DNA from: Kordia aestuariivivens
Lineage (GTDB): Bacteria; Bacteroidota; Bacteroidia; Flavobacteriales; Flavobacteriaceae
Length of the DNA stretch: 64,000 nt
Direction of reading: 5' to 3'
NCBI RefSeq assembly: GCF_014397005.1
Contig: NZ_JACGWS010000006.1
Location: 1 to 64,000 of the forward strand
This document shows, one piece after another, positions 53,856 through 61,791 of this stretch. The stretch's first letter is position 1, and every line of letters begins with the position of its first letter. A program made the translations under genes and the position numbers. The notes under the pieces are model-generated. The model ran no database searches. It saw only the letters and a list, made by a program, of their open reading frames with translations, and was not told the DNA's origin.

Positions 53856-54644
53856 ATGTTAAATAGAATCTGCCCTATCTTCCTACTTTTCATGCTGATG
53901 TGTGTCGGAACGATGAATGCCCAATTTGGATTTTCCCATGAAATTGGCTTCGTTATCGGACCGAATGCTTTTCAATCAGATTATGGTGAGCGTAGTGATT
54001 TTGAGACGAACATAGGAAATGTTGGTCTTGAATTTGGTATTGTACATTATTTGAACTTCTCATATCGTGCCGAATGTAATTGTTTTACTCGTTACACATA
54101 TTTCAATGATCACTTCAAAGTGAGAAACGAATTAACGTTTACGACTGTAAATCTAGAACATTTTGGAAGGTACGTTGGAGATGATAAAGTATCATTAACT
54201 GCTGACCAATTACGTGCAATGCATGGAAATACACGTGTCCTAAACTTAGGAACACAATTAGAATTTTTCCCAAGAAGTATTCGTGAATTTGAAAGCGGTG
54301 GCTATTTGCTAGCTCCTTATGCTGCTTTAGGTGTTCAATACAATTATTATACACCAACAGTAGAATCTGATTTAGGACGACTTACCGACCCCGGTGTGTT
54401 GCCCATAAAATATCAAGATGCATATCAAAATGAATCTGGCTCTACTTGGTCTATTGTCGCCAGTTTTGGAACGCGGTATAAATTTACAGAAACATCCGAT
54501 TTATTATTTGATGTCCGTTGGAGATATTATTTCTCAAACTGGGTTGATGGATTAAATCCAGATGAAAATCTGTATCCTGAAAATAAAGCAAACGATTGGG
54601 GATTCATTATTAATGTTGGATACATTTATTACTTGAATTTCTAA
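53856..54644 (+). CDS. THC0290_0291-like outer-membrane family protein
   Basis: 262 residues with a signal peptide (1-22, GTMNAQ). Repeated amphipathic beta-strands and aromatic-rich hairpins suggest a small outer-membrane barrel or beta-sandwich. The start (FGFSHEIGFVIGPNAFQSDYGER) and the end (NDWGFIINVGYIYYLNF) match what I remember of the flavobacterial THC0290_0291 family, whose function is unknown. Two adjacent cysteines flank an Asn (ECNCF). It is monocistronic: own promoter and terminator. Confidence 0.7.
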   Translation: MLNRICPIFLLFMLMCVGTMNAQFGFSHEIGFVIGPNAFQSDYGERSDFETNIGNVGLEFGIVHYLNFSYRAECNCFTRYTYFNDHFKVRNELTFTTVNLEHFGRYVGDDKVSLTADQLRAMHGNTRVLNLGTQLEFFPRSIREFESGGYLLAPYAALGVQYNYYTPTVESDLGRLTDPGVLPIKYQDAYQNESGSTWSIVASFGTRYKFTETSDLLFDVRWRYYFSNWVDGLNPDENLYPENKANDWGFIINVGYIYYLNF

Positions 54645-54657
54645 AATATATAGTTTA

Positions 54658-54696
54658 CAAAAAATCCTGCTCAAATTGAGCAGGATTTTTGTTTTT
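54658..54696 (+). terminator. Terminator after the outer-membrane-type protein gene
   Basis: AAATCCTGCTCAA and TTGAGCAGGATTT arms with a very short loop, followed by TTGTTTTT. Confidence 0.85.
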
Positions 54697-54716
54697 ATAA
54701 CAGTTTCTAAAAAGTA

Positions 54717-54835
54717 TTATTCCTTTATAAATTTGCGAACAGCAACACGGTTTTCTGTATCGGTTAGCTTCAAAAAGTAAACACCATCTTCAAGTGAACT
54801 CACAGGTAAAGTGTTTGAAAAATTAATTAAAATAA
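54717..54835 (-). pseudogene. Remnant of a T9SS type A sorting domain
   Basis: Read on the minus strand, an in-frame stretch of 39 codons ends in a stop at 54717-54719 and includes LPVSSLEDGVYFLKLTD and ENRVAVRKFIKE. This is the terminal part of a T9SS type A sorting domain (Gly-Val-Tyr-Phe, then the basic last strand). Upstream of it, two consecutive in-frame TAA codons (just right of 54835) end the frame. The rest of the gene is gone. It lies in the promoter region of the sensor kinase gene at 54879. Confidence 0.65.
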
Positions 54836-54878
54836 CTTATTAAAAAATCAGTATTTTAGTTAAAACTAACTATAAAAA

Positions 54879-57590
54879 ATGCGTTTGAAGATATATAGCA
54901 GCAAAACACTTCTGTTTTTTTGTATTTCGCTTCTGTTTACCACAATCACTTGCAGCCAAAACTCTTATTATTTTAATTTCAATACAAATAATGGTTTGCC
55001 AAGTGCACAATGCTATCATACGTATGAAGATAGTAAAGGGTATTTGTGGTTTACAACTGATAGAGGTATTTCAAAATATGATGGCAATACTTTTTACAGT
55101 TATTTGGTGGAAGATGGTTTGGCAAATTTGGTAAACTTTAAGTTTTATCCAGATCCTTTAAAAAAAGATGCTTTTTGGGTAAATGGTTTTGACGGCTCTT
55201 TTAGTTATTGGAACGGAGAAAAATTTTCGCCTTTTACATTCAATTTAGACTTACTAAAACTAAAATCTAAAGGATCGTGGTTTCAAATTTTTAACATTAA
55301 AAAAAACACCATTTATTTTTTTGAAGTCTTTGCTAAGAATAAAACACAATGTCCAGAAATCTATTACAAAATTAATACAACTACGGGAAAAATAGATTCA
55401 TATACATTCACAAAAGATACGGAGGTAGGAAAAAATTTAAGCAGTGAAGTATTATATACTTTAAAGAATTGCGGTAATGAAACACGCACGTCAAATTTTC
55501 TCATCCACTCACTCTTTGATCAAAAAGGCAACTATTGGGAACTTACTAGAGAAGGTGCTTTTTTTTATGAAAAAGGAGATACGCTAATAAGTCCAACGAC
55601 CTATTTTAAAAACATTCCAATTTCTTCTTTATATGAAGATTCTAAAGGAAGTTATTGGTTTACTTCTTTAAACAATGGAGTGTTTTATGTCCCTTCATTA
55701 GTCGTAAAAAAAATAAACTTACATGAATTTAGTGATTCTTTTTGCAACTTGATAAAAAATTATAACGATGCGCTCATCCTTAGTTTTAATGAACAAGGAA
55801 AATCAATTATAATCTCTCCTGAAGGGAAAATTTTCAAGATTGATTTGTATAAAGAAGATAACGATACGCAGATTTCTAAAAAACTAAACTTAATTACAAC
55901 AGATCTCGAAGATGTATTGCCGTATAGTTATAATCAATTTAGAATCACAAAAAAGCATCTATTGGTAAAACGAGGAAGTAGTTTCCTTGTCAATGAGTAT
56001 CTCAGTGGAAAACAAATATCAAGCAAACAATACGATATTAAAACGACTAATTTTCTAAAAGATACGCATGGAAAATTATGGATTGGAGCTATTGACGGAT
56101 TGTACTCTTTGACAATAACGGATAGTTTACAACTTGTAAAAGAACCATTTCTTGATACTGAAATTCCTATAAGAGTTAATGATATCACTCAAAGTTCGGA
56201 AGGATTTTGGATTGCTACTTTATCACGTGGATTGTATTTTAAAAAAGAGACAAGCTATAATCTATATCAAATTCCGAGTTTAAGAAACCAATCCATTCAG
56301 AGCTTATGTCAAGAAAATGATACTACTTTATGGATAGGCACAAATAAAGGATTGCATAAAGTAAAATATAACTACACTAACGAAAAACCAAAAATAAAGT
56401 CGTCTGAGATATTTACCATTGATGATGGATTACCTTCAAACTTTATCAATGATATGATTCTTTGGAATGATAAATTATACATTGCTACTGACAAAGGTGT
56501 TGGTTATTTTAATCCTTCCGAACTCATAAAAAATGCGCGCGAGCCTAAACTTGTCATTGATAAAATCTTCATTAATGGGAAAGAAGTAGAATATAAATTA
56601 TCCTATAATAAACTTACGTTTAATGAGAATACCATTACGATCAATTTTACAGGAATCATTCACCACAAACCTGTACATCCAAACTATTTTTTTCGGTATA
56701 AAGTGAATGACTCCGATTGGAATTATACGAATAGCAGCAGTATTAATTTCAACACTTTGCCGCATGGAATCTATAAAATAAGCGTTCAATGTCAAAATAA
56801 TTCAGGCAATTGGAGCGTTCCTAAAACGGTACAATTTATCATTCCGCCACATTTTACAAGACATTGGTTGTTTATAACTACGCTTCTTTTTATTATTGGC
56901 TTTACAACGATCAAACTCATACGTTGGCGTATTCATATCATAAAGAAAAGAGCCAAACAAAATATTGCCTTTAAAGAAGCACAATTGGCAGTATTAAGAA
57001 ATCAAATGAATCCACATTTTGTGTTCAACTCTTTAAACACTTTACAAGATTATATTTTTGAAGGAAATGCGATTGGTGCAAATGATTATATTACGAGTTT
57101 TTCTTCTTTAATGCGAAAAAGTCTTGAGTTTTCAAAACTAGAAAGCATTACATTACAAGAAGAAATAGCTTTTATTAAAAATTACCTATCATTAGAGCAA
57201 CAACGCTTTCAGGGAAAGTTTCGGTTTGAAATACATCAATCTTCAAGCATTGAAGGCAGTATTCTGATTCCTCCTTTATTGGTACAACCGTTGGTAGAGA
57301 ATGCAATTAAACATGCGTTTAAAAAAAATCGTTCCGAAGAAGGAATGATTGAAGTAAATTATAAACCGTTAAATCAAGATACCATTTTAATTGAAATCGT
57401 TGACAATGGCGATGGTTTTCAATATAAAAAACCGCCTCACACGTCAAATACACATACTTCTTTGGGCATAGAAATCATTCAAGAACGAATTCGTTTGATC
57501 AATGAAAAAAAAGGGGTAACAATTGCGCATTTAAAATACTTAGTTAAAAGTAAAGGAACACATATTCAATTAATACTTCCAAAATATTAA
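54879..57590 (+). CDS. Sensor histidine kinase, propeller-Y_Y_Y-LytS type
   Basis: 903 residues: signal peptide (1-26), periplasmic two-component-regulator propeller repeats (about 30-590; for example YLWFTTDRGISKYDG and LWIGTNKGLHKVKY), a Y_Y_Y domain about 600-670, one transmembrane helix about 680-700, then a cytoplasmic LytS-type kinase with the phospho-acceptor His713 in NPHFVFNSLN and the ATPase N-box PLVENAIKHAF. Its partner is the LytTR regulator five bases downstream. A resemblance to hybrid polysaccharide sensors is limited because there is no receiver or AraC domain. Just after the pair are two GG-leader peptides, so peptide-linked signalling is a reasonable hypothesis. Confidence 0.9.
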   Translation: MRLKIYSSKTLLFFCISLLFTTITCSQNSYYFNFNTNNGLPSAQCYHTYEDSKGYLWFTTDRGISKYDGNTFYSYLVEDGLANLVNFKFYPDPLKKDAFWVNGFDGSFSYWNGEKFSPFTFNLDLLKLKSKGSWFQIFNIKKNTIYFFEVFAKNKTQCPEIYYKINTTTGKIDSYTFTKDTEVGKNLSSEVLYTLKNCGNETRTSNFLIHSLFDQKGNYWELTREGAFFYEKGDTLISPTTYFKNIPISSLYEDSKGSYWFTSLNNGVFYVPSLVVKKINLHEFSDSFCNLIKNYNDALILSFNEQGKSIIISPEGKIFKIDLYKEDNDTQISKKLNLITTDLEDVLPYSYNQFRITKKHLLVKRGSSFLVNEYLSGKQISSKQYDIKTTNFLKDTHGKLWIGAIDGLYSLTITDSLQLVKEPFLDTEIPIRVNDITQSSEGFWIATLSRGLYFKKETSYNLYQIPSLRNQSIQSLCQENDTTLWIGTNKGLHKVKYNYTNEKPKIKSSEIFTIDDGLPSNFINDMILWNDKLYIATDKGVGYFNPSELIKNAREPKLVIDKIFINGKEVEYKLSYNKLTFNENTITINFTGIIHHKPVHPNYFFRYKVNDSDWNYTNSSSINFNTLPHGIYKISVQCQNNSGNWSVPKTVQFIIPPHFTRHWLFITTLLFIIGFTTIKLIRWRIHIIKKRAKQNIAFKEAQLAVLRNQMNPHFVFNSLNTLQDYIFEGNAIGANDYITSFSSLMRKSLEFSKLESITLQEEIAFIKNYLSLEQQRFQGKFRFEIHQSSSIEGSILIPPLLVQPLVENAIKHAFKKNRSEEGMIEVNYKPLNQDTILIEIVDNGDGFQYKKPPHTSNTHTSLGIEIIQERIRLINEKKGVTIAHLKYLVKSKGTHIQLILPKY

Positions 57591-57595
57591 ATAAT

Positions 57596-58351
57596 ATGAT
57601 TACTGCGGTTATTATAGAAGACGAGCCTAGAAGTAAAAATTTACTTCAACAAATGATTCTAAATTATAGTGATGGAATCAACATTGTAGGAACTGCCGAA
57701 AAAGTACAGGATGCAATTACGCTGATAAAAAAAGTAAAACCCAAATTAGTTTTTTTAGATATTGAATTAACGGATGGCAAAGGTTTTGACGTTTTAGATC
57801 ACTTTTCTCCAACCGAATTTGTGACTATTTTTATTACTGGTTATGATAATTATGGTATTGAAGCCATGAAAAGAGAAGCACTAGATTATATCCTAAAACC
57901 ACTTTCTTTAAAAGAATTGCTTAGCGCCATTAAAAAAGCAAAAAAGAGAATTAAAGAACAAGGAATTCTTTCAAAAATATATCATACCAAAGACATTGAC
58001 ACTTTACAAAATGAAGTACTTATTGTAAAAGATGGAAAACAGCATAAAGTACTACCGTTTCATACGATACTTTATTTGGAAGCGTACGGGAAATATACCA
58101 AATGGCATACGTTAGATCATGAAGTATTTATTACCAGAAATGCACTTAGCTATTATATGAATTTTTTATCAGATGATTTTTTTCAAATTCACCGATCGTA
58201 CATTATAAATCTTCAACACCTTATTTCTTGGGAAGAAGGTGCTCACAGTACTGTAACTATTTATCCTAATCACCAACTTTCCATTTCTACCAGGAAGAAA
58301 ACTGCTTTTCTAAAACATCTTCAAAAAGTAGCACGCTTACACCAAAAATAA
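57596..58351 (+). CDS. LytTR-family response regulator
   Basis: 251 residues: receiver domain 1-120 with acidic pocket EDE at 8-10 and phospho-acceptor Asp55 (LVFLDIEL), Lys near 107 (ILKP), and a LytTR DNA-binding domain about 145-245 (ILYLEAYGKYTKWH, HRSYIINLQHL). It starts 5 bp after the kinase stop, so the pair is co-expressed. LytTR regulators often control peptide or bacteriocin and virulence genes in other phyla (family knowledge); the two precursor genes begin 88 bp downstream. Confidence 0.95.
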   Translation: MITAVIIEDEPRSKNLLQQMILNYSDGINIVGTAEKVQDAITLIKKVKPKLVFLDIELTDGKGFDVLDHFSPTEFVTIFITGYDNYGIEAMKREALDYILKPLSLKELLSAIKKAKKRIKEQGILSKIYHTKDIDTLQNEVLIVKDGKQHKVLPFHTILYLEAYGKYTKWHTLDHEVFITRNALSYYMNFLSDDFFQIHRSYIINLQHLISWEEGAHSTVTIYPNHQLSISTRKKTAFLKHLQKVARLHQK

Positions 58352-58439
58352 GAACGCTTGTTCCCTTTCCTGTTGTCTTTTTTTTCTTTTAAATAATGGA
58401 TGCTTATTATCGTATCTATAAACTTTAAATATTTTAATT

Positions 58440-58577
58440 ATGAAAGAAAAAAAGAATCTCAAAAGCTTAAAGCTTAACAAAAAAAGAATCTCAAAAACAC
58501 ACAATTTTTTTGGAGGAAAAGAACACAGTAATCATTGTCATACAAGAGCCGAAACCTTAGATTATTGTAATTCCTAA
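58440..58577 (+). CDS. RiPP-like precursor peptide, His-rich core (island 3)
   Basis: 45 residues. Leader is strongly basic (KEKKNLKSLKLNKKRISK) and ends in FFGG at residues 23-26; the 19-residue core is KEHSNHCHTRAETLDYCNS with two cysteines and three histidines. The L-x-L-x-K-x-x-I-S pattern and GG boundary match the other precursors in this window. Cys plus Ser/Thr could form thioethers, and His-Cys-His could bind metal. Located 88 bp after a LytTR regulator and 60 bp before a second precursor. Confidence 0.65.
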   Translation: MKEKKNLKSLKLNKKRISKTHNFFGGKEHSNHCHTRAETLDYCNS

Positions 58578-58637
58578 TTGTAAACCAATAACAAAACCTT
58601 AAAAAACTATATTATTTTAATCTTAAAGCTTAAAACC

Positions 58638-58817
58638 ATGAAAACAAAAAAATCTAGACTTTCGTTGCAACAAAATGTGATTTCACAATTGCAACAAAAC
58701 ATTAAAAATCAAATTATTGGTGGGCAAAGTGGTTCAGCTTGTGACTGCCCTCCACCAGACGAAACTTTTGAAACCACCTGTGCATATTCAGGTCGTGGAC
58801 TTGGATGTCCTAAATAA
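58638..58817 (+). CDS. RiPP-like precursor peptide (island 3, second)
   Basis: 59 residues. Leader KTKKSRLSLQQNVISQLQQN ends IIGG at 26-29; core of 30 residues starts QSGSACDCPPP and ends GRGLGCPK, with four cysteines. The leader shares the L-x-L...ISxLxx pattern with the precursor at 24718. The gene follows the first island-3 precursor by 60 bp and is followed by a perfect 18-bp-arm hairpin. No modification enzyme is adjacent. Confidence 0.65.
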   Translation: MKTKKSRLSLQQNVISQLQQNIKNQIIGGQSGSACDCPPPDETFETTCAYSGRGLGCPK

Positions 58818-58863
58818 GTTTATGAAAAGACGACTGCCTAAAAAGTAGTCATTAAAACCTAAA

Positions 58864-58910
58864 TGAGGTAATCTGTTAAATTCAAGTTGTTGATTTAACA
58901 GATTACCTCA
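58864..58910. terminator. Perfect 18-bp-arm hairpin between convergent genes
   Basis: TGAGGTAATCTGTTAAAT (58864-58881) and its exact complement at 58893-58910 enclose an 11-base loop. It lies 46 bp after the peptide gene and 48 bp before the end of the convergent enoyl-CoA hydratase gene. A U-run is absent on both strands, so termination is possible but not certain; an RNA-stabilising 3' stem is an alternative. Confidence 0.5.
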
Positions 58911-58958
58911 AAATTAAAATTCTTCTTAATAATATTAAAAGCTTTTAAAAAGACTTTT

Positions 58959-59741
58959 TTACTTTCCAGGAAAATCAGCTTTGCGCTTCTCTAAGAAAGC
59001 TGTGGTTCCTTCTTTAAAATCTTCGGTGCCAAAACAGTTTCCAAATTCCTCAATTTCAGTTTCATAACCGTTTACGCCATCTTCAAAGTTTGCATTAATC
59101 GCTTTGATTGCACCACGAATGGCAACTAACGAATTTCGCATGATTTTGCTTGCTAATTTATGTGCTAATGGCAATAATTCTTCTGGTGTTGTCACATGAT
59201 TGACCAATCCACATTGCTGTGCTTCTTCTGCGCCAATCATTCCTGCGGTCATAATCATTTCCATGGCTTTTCCTTTGCCAACTAATTGTGGCAAACGTTG
59301 TGTTCCGCCATATCCTGGAATCACGCCCAAAGAAACTTCTGGCAAGCCCATTTTTGCGTTATCACTGGCAATTCTAAAGTGTGAAGCCATCGCCAATTCC
59401 AATCCGCCACCAAGCGCAAATCCGTTTACGGCAGCTATCACTGGCGTTCCTAAATTTTGGACGAAATCGAACAACAACTCTTGTCCTTTTGCAGCTAATT
59501 TTCCACCATTTTCTACTGAGAAATGAGCAAATTCACTAATATCAGCACCCGCAACAAATGCTTTTTCGCCACTTCCTGTTAAGATAATTACTTTTACATT
59601 TTCATTCGCGTTTAACGCTTCAAAAGCATCGTGTAATTCTTCAATAGTAGCACGGTTTAATGCATTTAATTTTTTTGGACGATTAATCGTAATCGTTGCA
59701 ATTCCGTTTTCCTGCTGTACAAGTATGTTTTCGTAATTCAT
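58959..59741 (-). CDS. Enoyl-CoA hydratase/isomerase family protein
   Basis: 260 residues, crotonase fold. Both catalytic glutamates of true hydratases are present (GGGLELAMA and GLPEVSLG followed by IPGYGGTQRL), so hydration of trans-2-enoyl-CoA in beta-oxidation or a related pathway is predicted. It is the last gene of a minus-strand run that begins with the BNR-repeat gene; only 4 bp separate it from the histidine kinase stop-start junction. The chain-length preference cannot be told from sequence. Confidence 0.92.
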   Translation of the reverse strand: MNYENILVQQENGIATITINRPKKLNALNRATIEELHDAFEALNANENVKVIILTGSGEKAFVAGADISEFAHFSVENGGKLAAKGQELLFDFVQNLGTPVIAAVNGFALGGGLELAMASHFRIASDNAKMGLPEVSLGVIPGYGGTQRLPQLVGKGKAMEMIMTAGMIGAEEAQQCGLVNHVTTPEELLPLAHKLASKIMRNSLVAIRGAIKAINANFEDGVNGYETEIEEFGNCFGTEDFKEGTTAFLEKRKADFPGK

Positions 59742-59745
59742 GATC

Positions 59746-61200
59746 CTAGTTTTTTGGGAACGTTACTATAAATGTGGTTCCTTTATTTTCTTCTGATGTA
59801 AAAGTAATACTTCCGTTATAAGTTTCTACTATATTTTTTACCATTCCAAGCCCAAGTCCCATTCCACTTGTTTTAGTTGTAAATTTTGGTTCAAATATTT
59901 TAGGTGTATTCTCTTTCGTGATTCCGATTCCGTTGTCTTTTACGGTAATCACCACATTTTCATTTTGTTCAAATACGCGTACATCAATATGTGGTGTACG
60001 ATCATTTGGAATGGCTTGAATAGCATTTTTGACCAAGTTTGTAATGACACGGATTAATTGTGTACGATCAAACTTTGCAATAATTTCTTCTTCTTCGCTT
60101 GAAAAATTGATGTAATCTTCATTAAAAATATCCATTGCCAAACGCGTAATTTTTACCACGTTCAACATTTCGTTTTGCTGTGCAGGCATTTTTGCAAAGT
60201 TTGAAAACGCAGAAGCAATACTACTCATGGTATCAATTTGCTGAATCAATGTTTTTGTGTATTCATCTACTTTTTGATGAATGTTTGGATCTTCTGGATC
60301 AAATTTTCGTTGAAAACTTTGTACGGTCAAACGCATTGGAGTCAACGGATTTTTAATTTCATGCGCCACTTGTTTTGCCATTTCGCGCCAAGCTTGTTCA
60401 CGTTCGCTCATGGCTAGTTTTACAGCACTTTCATCAAGTTCATCAATCATTCCGTTATAGGCTGTTATTAAGTTGTAAATTTCTTCTCCTGCACCATCAA
60501 TGATGATTTTTTCATTTCGTTTATTAAATCGGGTTTGATCGAGTTTTTCTCCAATACTTTTCAGCGAACGCGTAATGTATCTAGAAATAAAGTATGCGAA
60601 AACAATCGCGATTAAAAGCATTAAAATATACGTATATCCTAAACGCTTCAAGAATTCTCTCAATTCCATGTCACTGAACGAGTTATCTCGCTCGTATTGC
60701 AAATTCAAAATTCCTAGCGGTTTAGATTTTGCGTCGGTAATAATGATGTAAGAAGATTGAAAATCTCCTTTATCCGTCACAATTTCTTCCACGTAACGTT
60801 TGTCAACTGTTGCCCGTAAATTATTAAGAATTTCAGCTGATAAACATTCTGTGATATTGTCGTTTCGAATAGAAGTATCTGAAGTAATAATAAAGTCTCC
60901 TTCCGGATCGTACAAGTTGAAAGCTACATTGTGAATGTCGGCAATTTTATAAATTTCATCTTTAAAAATTAAGCCTAAATTCTCCGTACTCACCACATAC
61001 GTAGTTTCTTTGTTGATCAAATATTCTACGTTTGATCGTACTTGATTTTCTTTTCGTTCGAGTCGTTGTTTGTGATAATCGTTGGATTGATCACGGTATT
61101 GATAAATACTCACCAAAGCAATTAAAATAGAAGCTACTAAAATTAGTAGAATCATATAGGCAAATATTCGGGAACGTAATGAAAGTCTTGTAGGCTTCAT
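59746..61200 (-). CDS. Sensor histidine kinase with periplasmic sensor and HAMP
   Basis: 484 residues: TM1 about 12-34, periplasmic domain about 35-188, TM2 about 189-207, HAMP about 208-260, then HisKA with phospho-acceptor His280 (AHEIKNPLTPMRL) and HATPase (VITNLVKNAIQ, DNGIGI, GMGLGLGMV). The L-T-P sequence after the H-box is of the NtrB/NtrY type. No response regulator is adjacent, so it is an orphan kinase here. It is embedded in a metabolic operon with HemJ and enoyl-CoA hydratase. Confidence 0.9.
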   Translation of the reverse strand: MKPTRLSLRSRIFAYMILLILVASILIALVSIYQYRDQSNDYHKQRLERKENQVRSNVEYLINKETTYVVSTENLGLIFKDEIYKIADIHNVAFNLYDPEGDFIITSDTSIRNDNITECLSAEILNNLRATVDKRYVEEIVTDKGDFQSSYIIITDAKSKPLGILNLQYERDNSFSDMELREFLKRLGYTYILMLLIAIVFAYFISRYITRSLKSIGEKLDQTRFNKRNEKIIIDGAGEEIYNLITAYNGMIDELDESAVKLAMSEREQAWREMAKQVAHEIKNPLTPMRLTVQSFQRKFDPEDPNIHQKVDEYTKTLIQQIDTMSSIASAFSNFAKMPAQQNEMLNVVKITRLAMDIFNEDYINFSSEEEEIIAKFDRTQLIRVITNLVKNAIQAIPNDRTPHIDVRVFEQNENVVITVKDNGIGITKENTPKIFEPKFTTKTSGMGLGLGMVKNIVETYNGSITFTSEENKGTTFIVTFPKN

Positions 61201-61245
61201 AAATGTTTATTTATCTTCTGTGCTTGGATCAATAATCAAGCCAAG

Positions 61246-61791
61246 TTATGCTTCCGGATTTTTCTCTCGGACTCGTTTATATAACTTAAATCCTAGCATG
61301 AGTACAATTCCTAATACTAAAATTCCGATCACACCAAAAATCCAATTGATTGCACTTTTTAGAATGACTAAAAATACAACTGCAAAGAGAATAAACGTAG
61401 CGCCTTCATTCCAAATTCGCATAAAATTTGAGGTATACTTTACTTCATCACGCTGCAATTGCTTAAACATTTGATGGGTTTTAAATTGATACAGAAATAG
61501 CAAAAATACGAACGCAAGTTTTACATGCATCCAACCTTGATCTAACCAACTTGGAATTAAAATAAGTAACCAAATCGCGAAAATAGTTGCCAAAATAGCC
61601 GAAGGCCACGTGATGATAAACCACAAGCGTTTTGCCATTAATTTGAGTTGTTTTCCTAAGATTTCTTTCTCTGGCGAAGGTTTATGAAACGCTTCAATTT
61701 GATATACAAATAGTCGTGGAATGTAAAACAATCCTGCAAACCACGTCACAACAAATATGAGGTGTAATGATTTTATATAGTTGTACTCCAT
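61246..61791 (-). CDS. HemJ / CopD family membrane protein
   Basis: 181 residues with about four transmembrane helices. The N-terminal IKSLHLIFVVTWFAGLFYIP is the signature of the HemJ-type protoporphyrinogen IX oxidase family, which is often labelled CopD family in flavobacteria; the conserved His in it is thought to bind haem. HemJ oxidises protoporphyrinogen IX in haem synthesis in many bacteria lacking HemG/HemY. The downstream region ends KRVREKNPEA. It starts one base before the stop of the BNR gene, so it is co-transcribed with it. Not certain whether haem synthesis or copper function applies. Confidence 0.85.
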   Translation of the reverse strand: MEYNYIKSLHLIFVVTWFAGLFYIPRLFVYQIEAFHKPSPEKEILGKQLKLMAKRLWFIITWPSAILATIFAIWLLILIPSWLDQGWMHVKLAFVFLLFLYQFKTHQMFKQLQRDEVKYTSNFMRIWNEGATFILFAVVFLVILKSAINWIFGVIGILVLGIVLMLGFKLYKRVREKNPEA

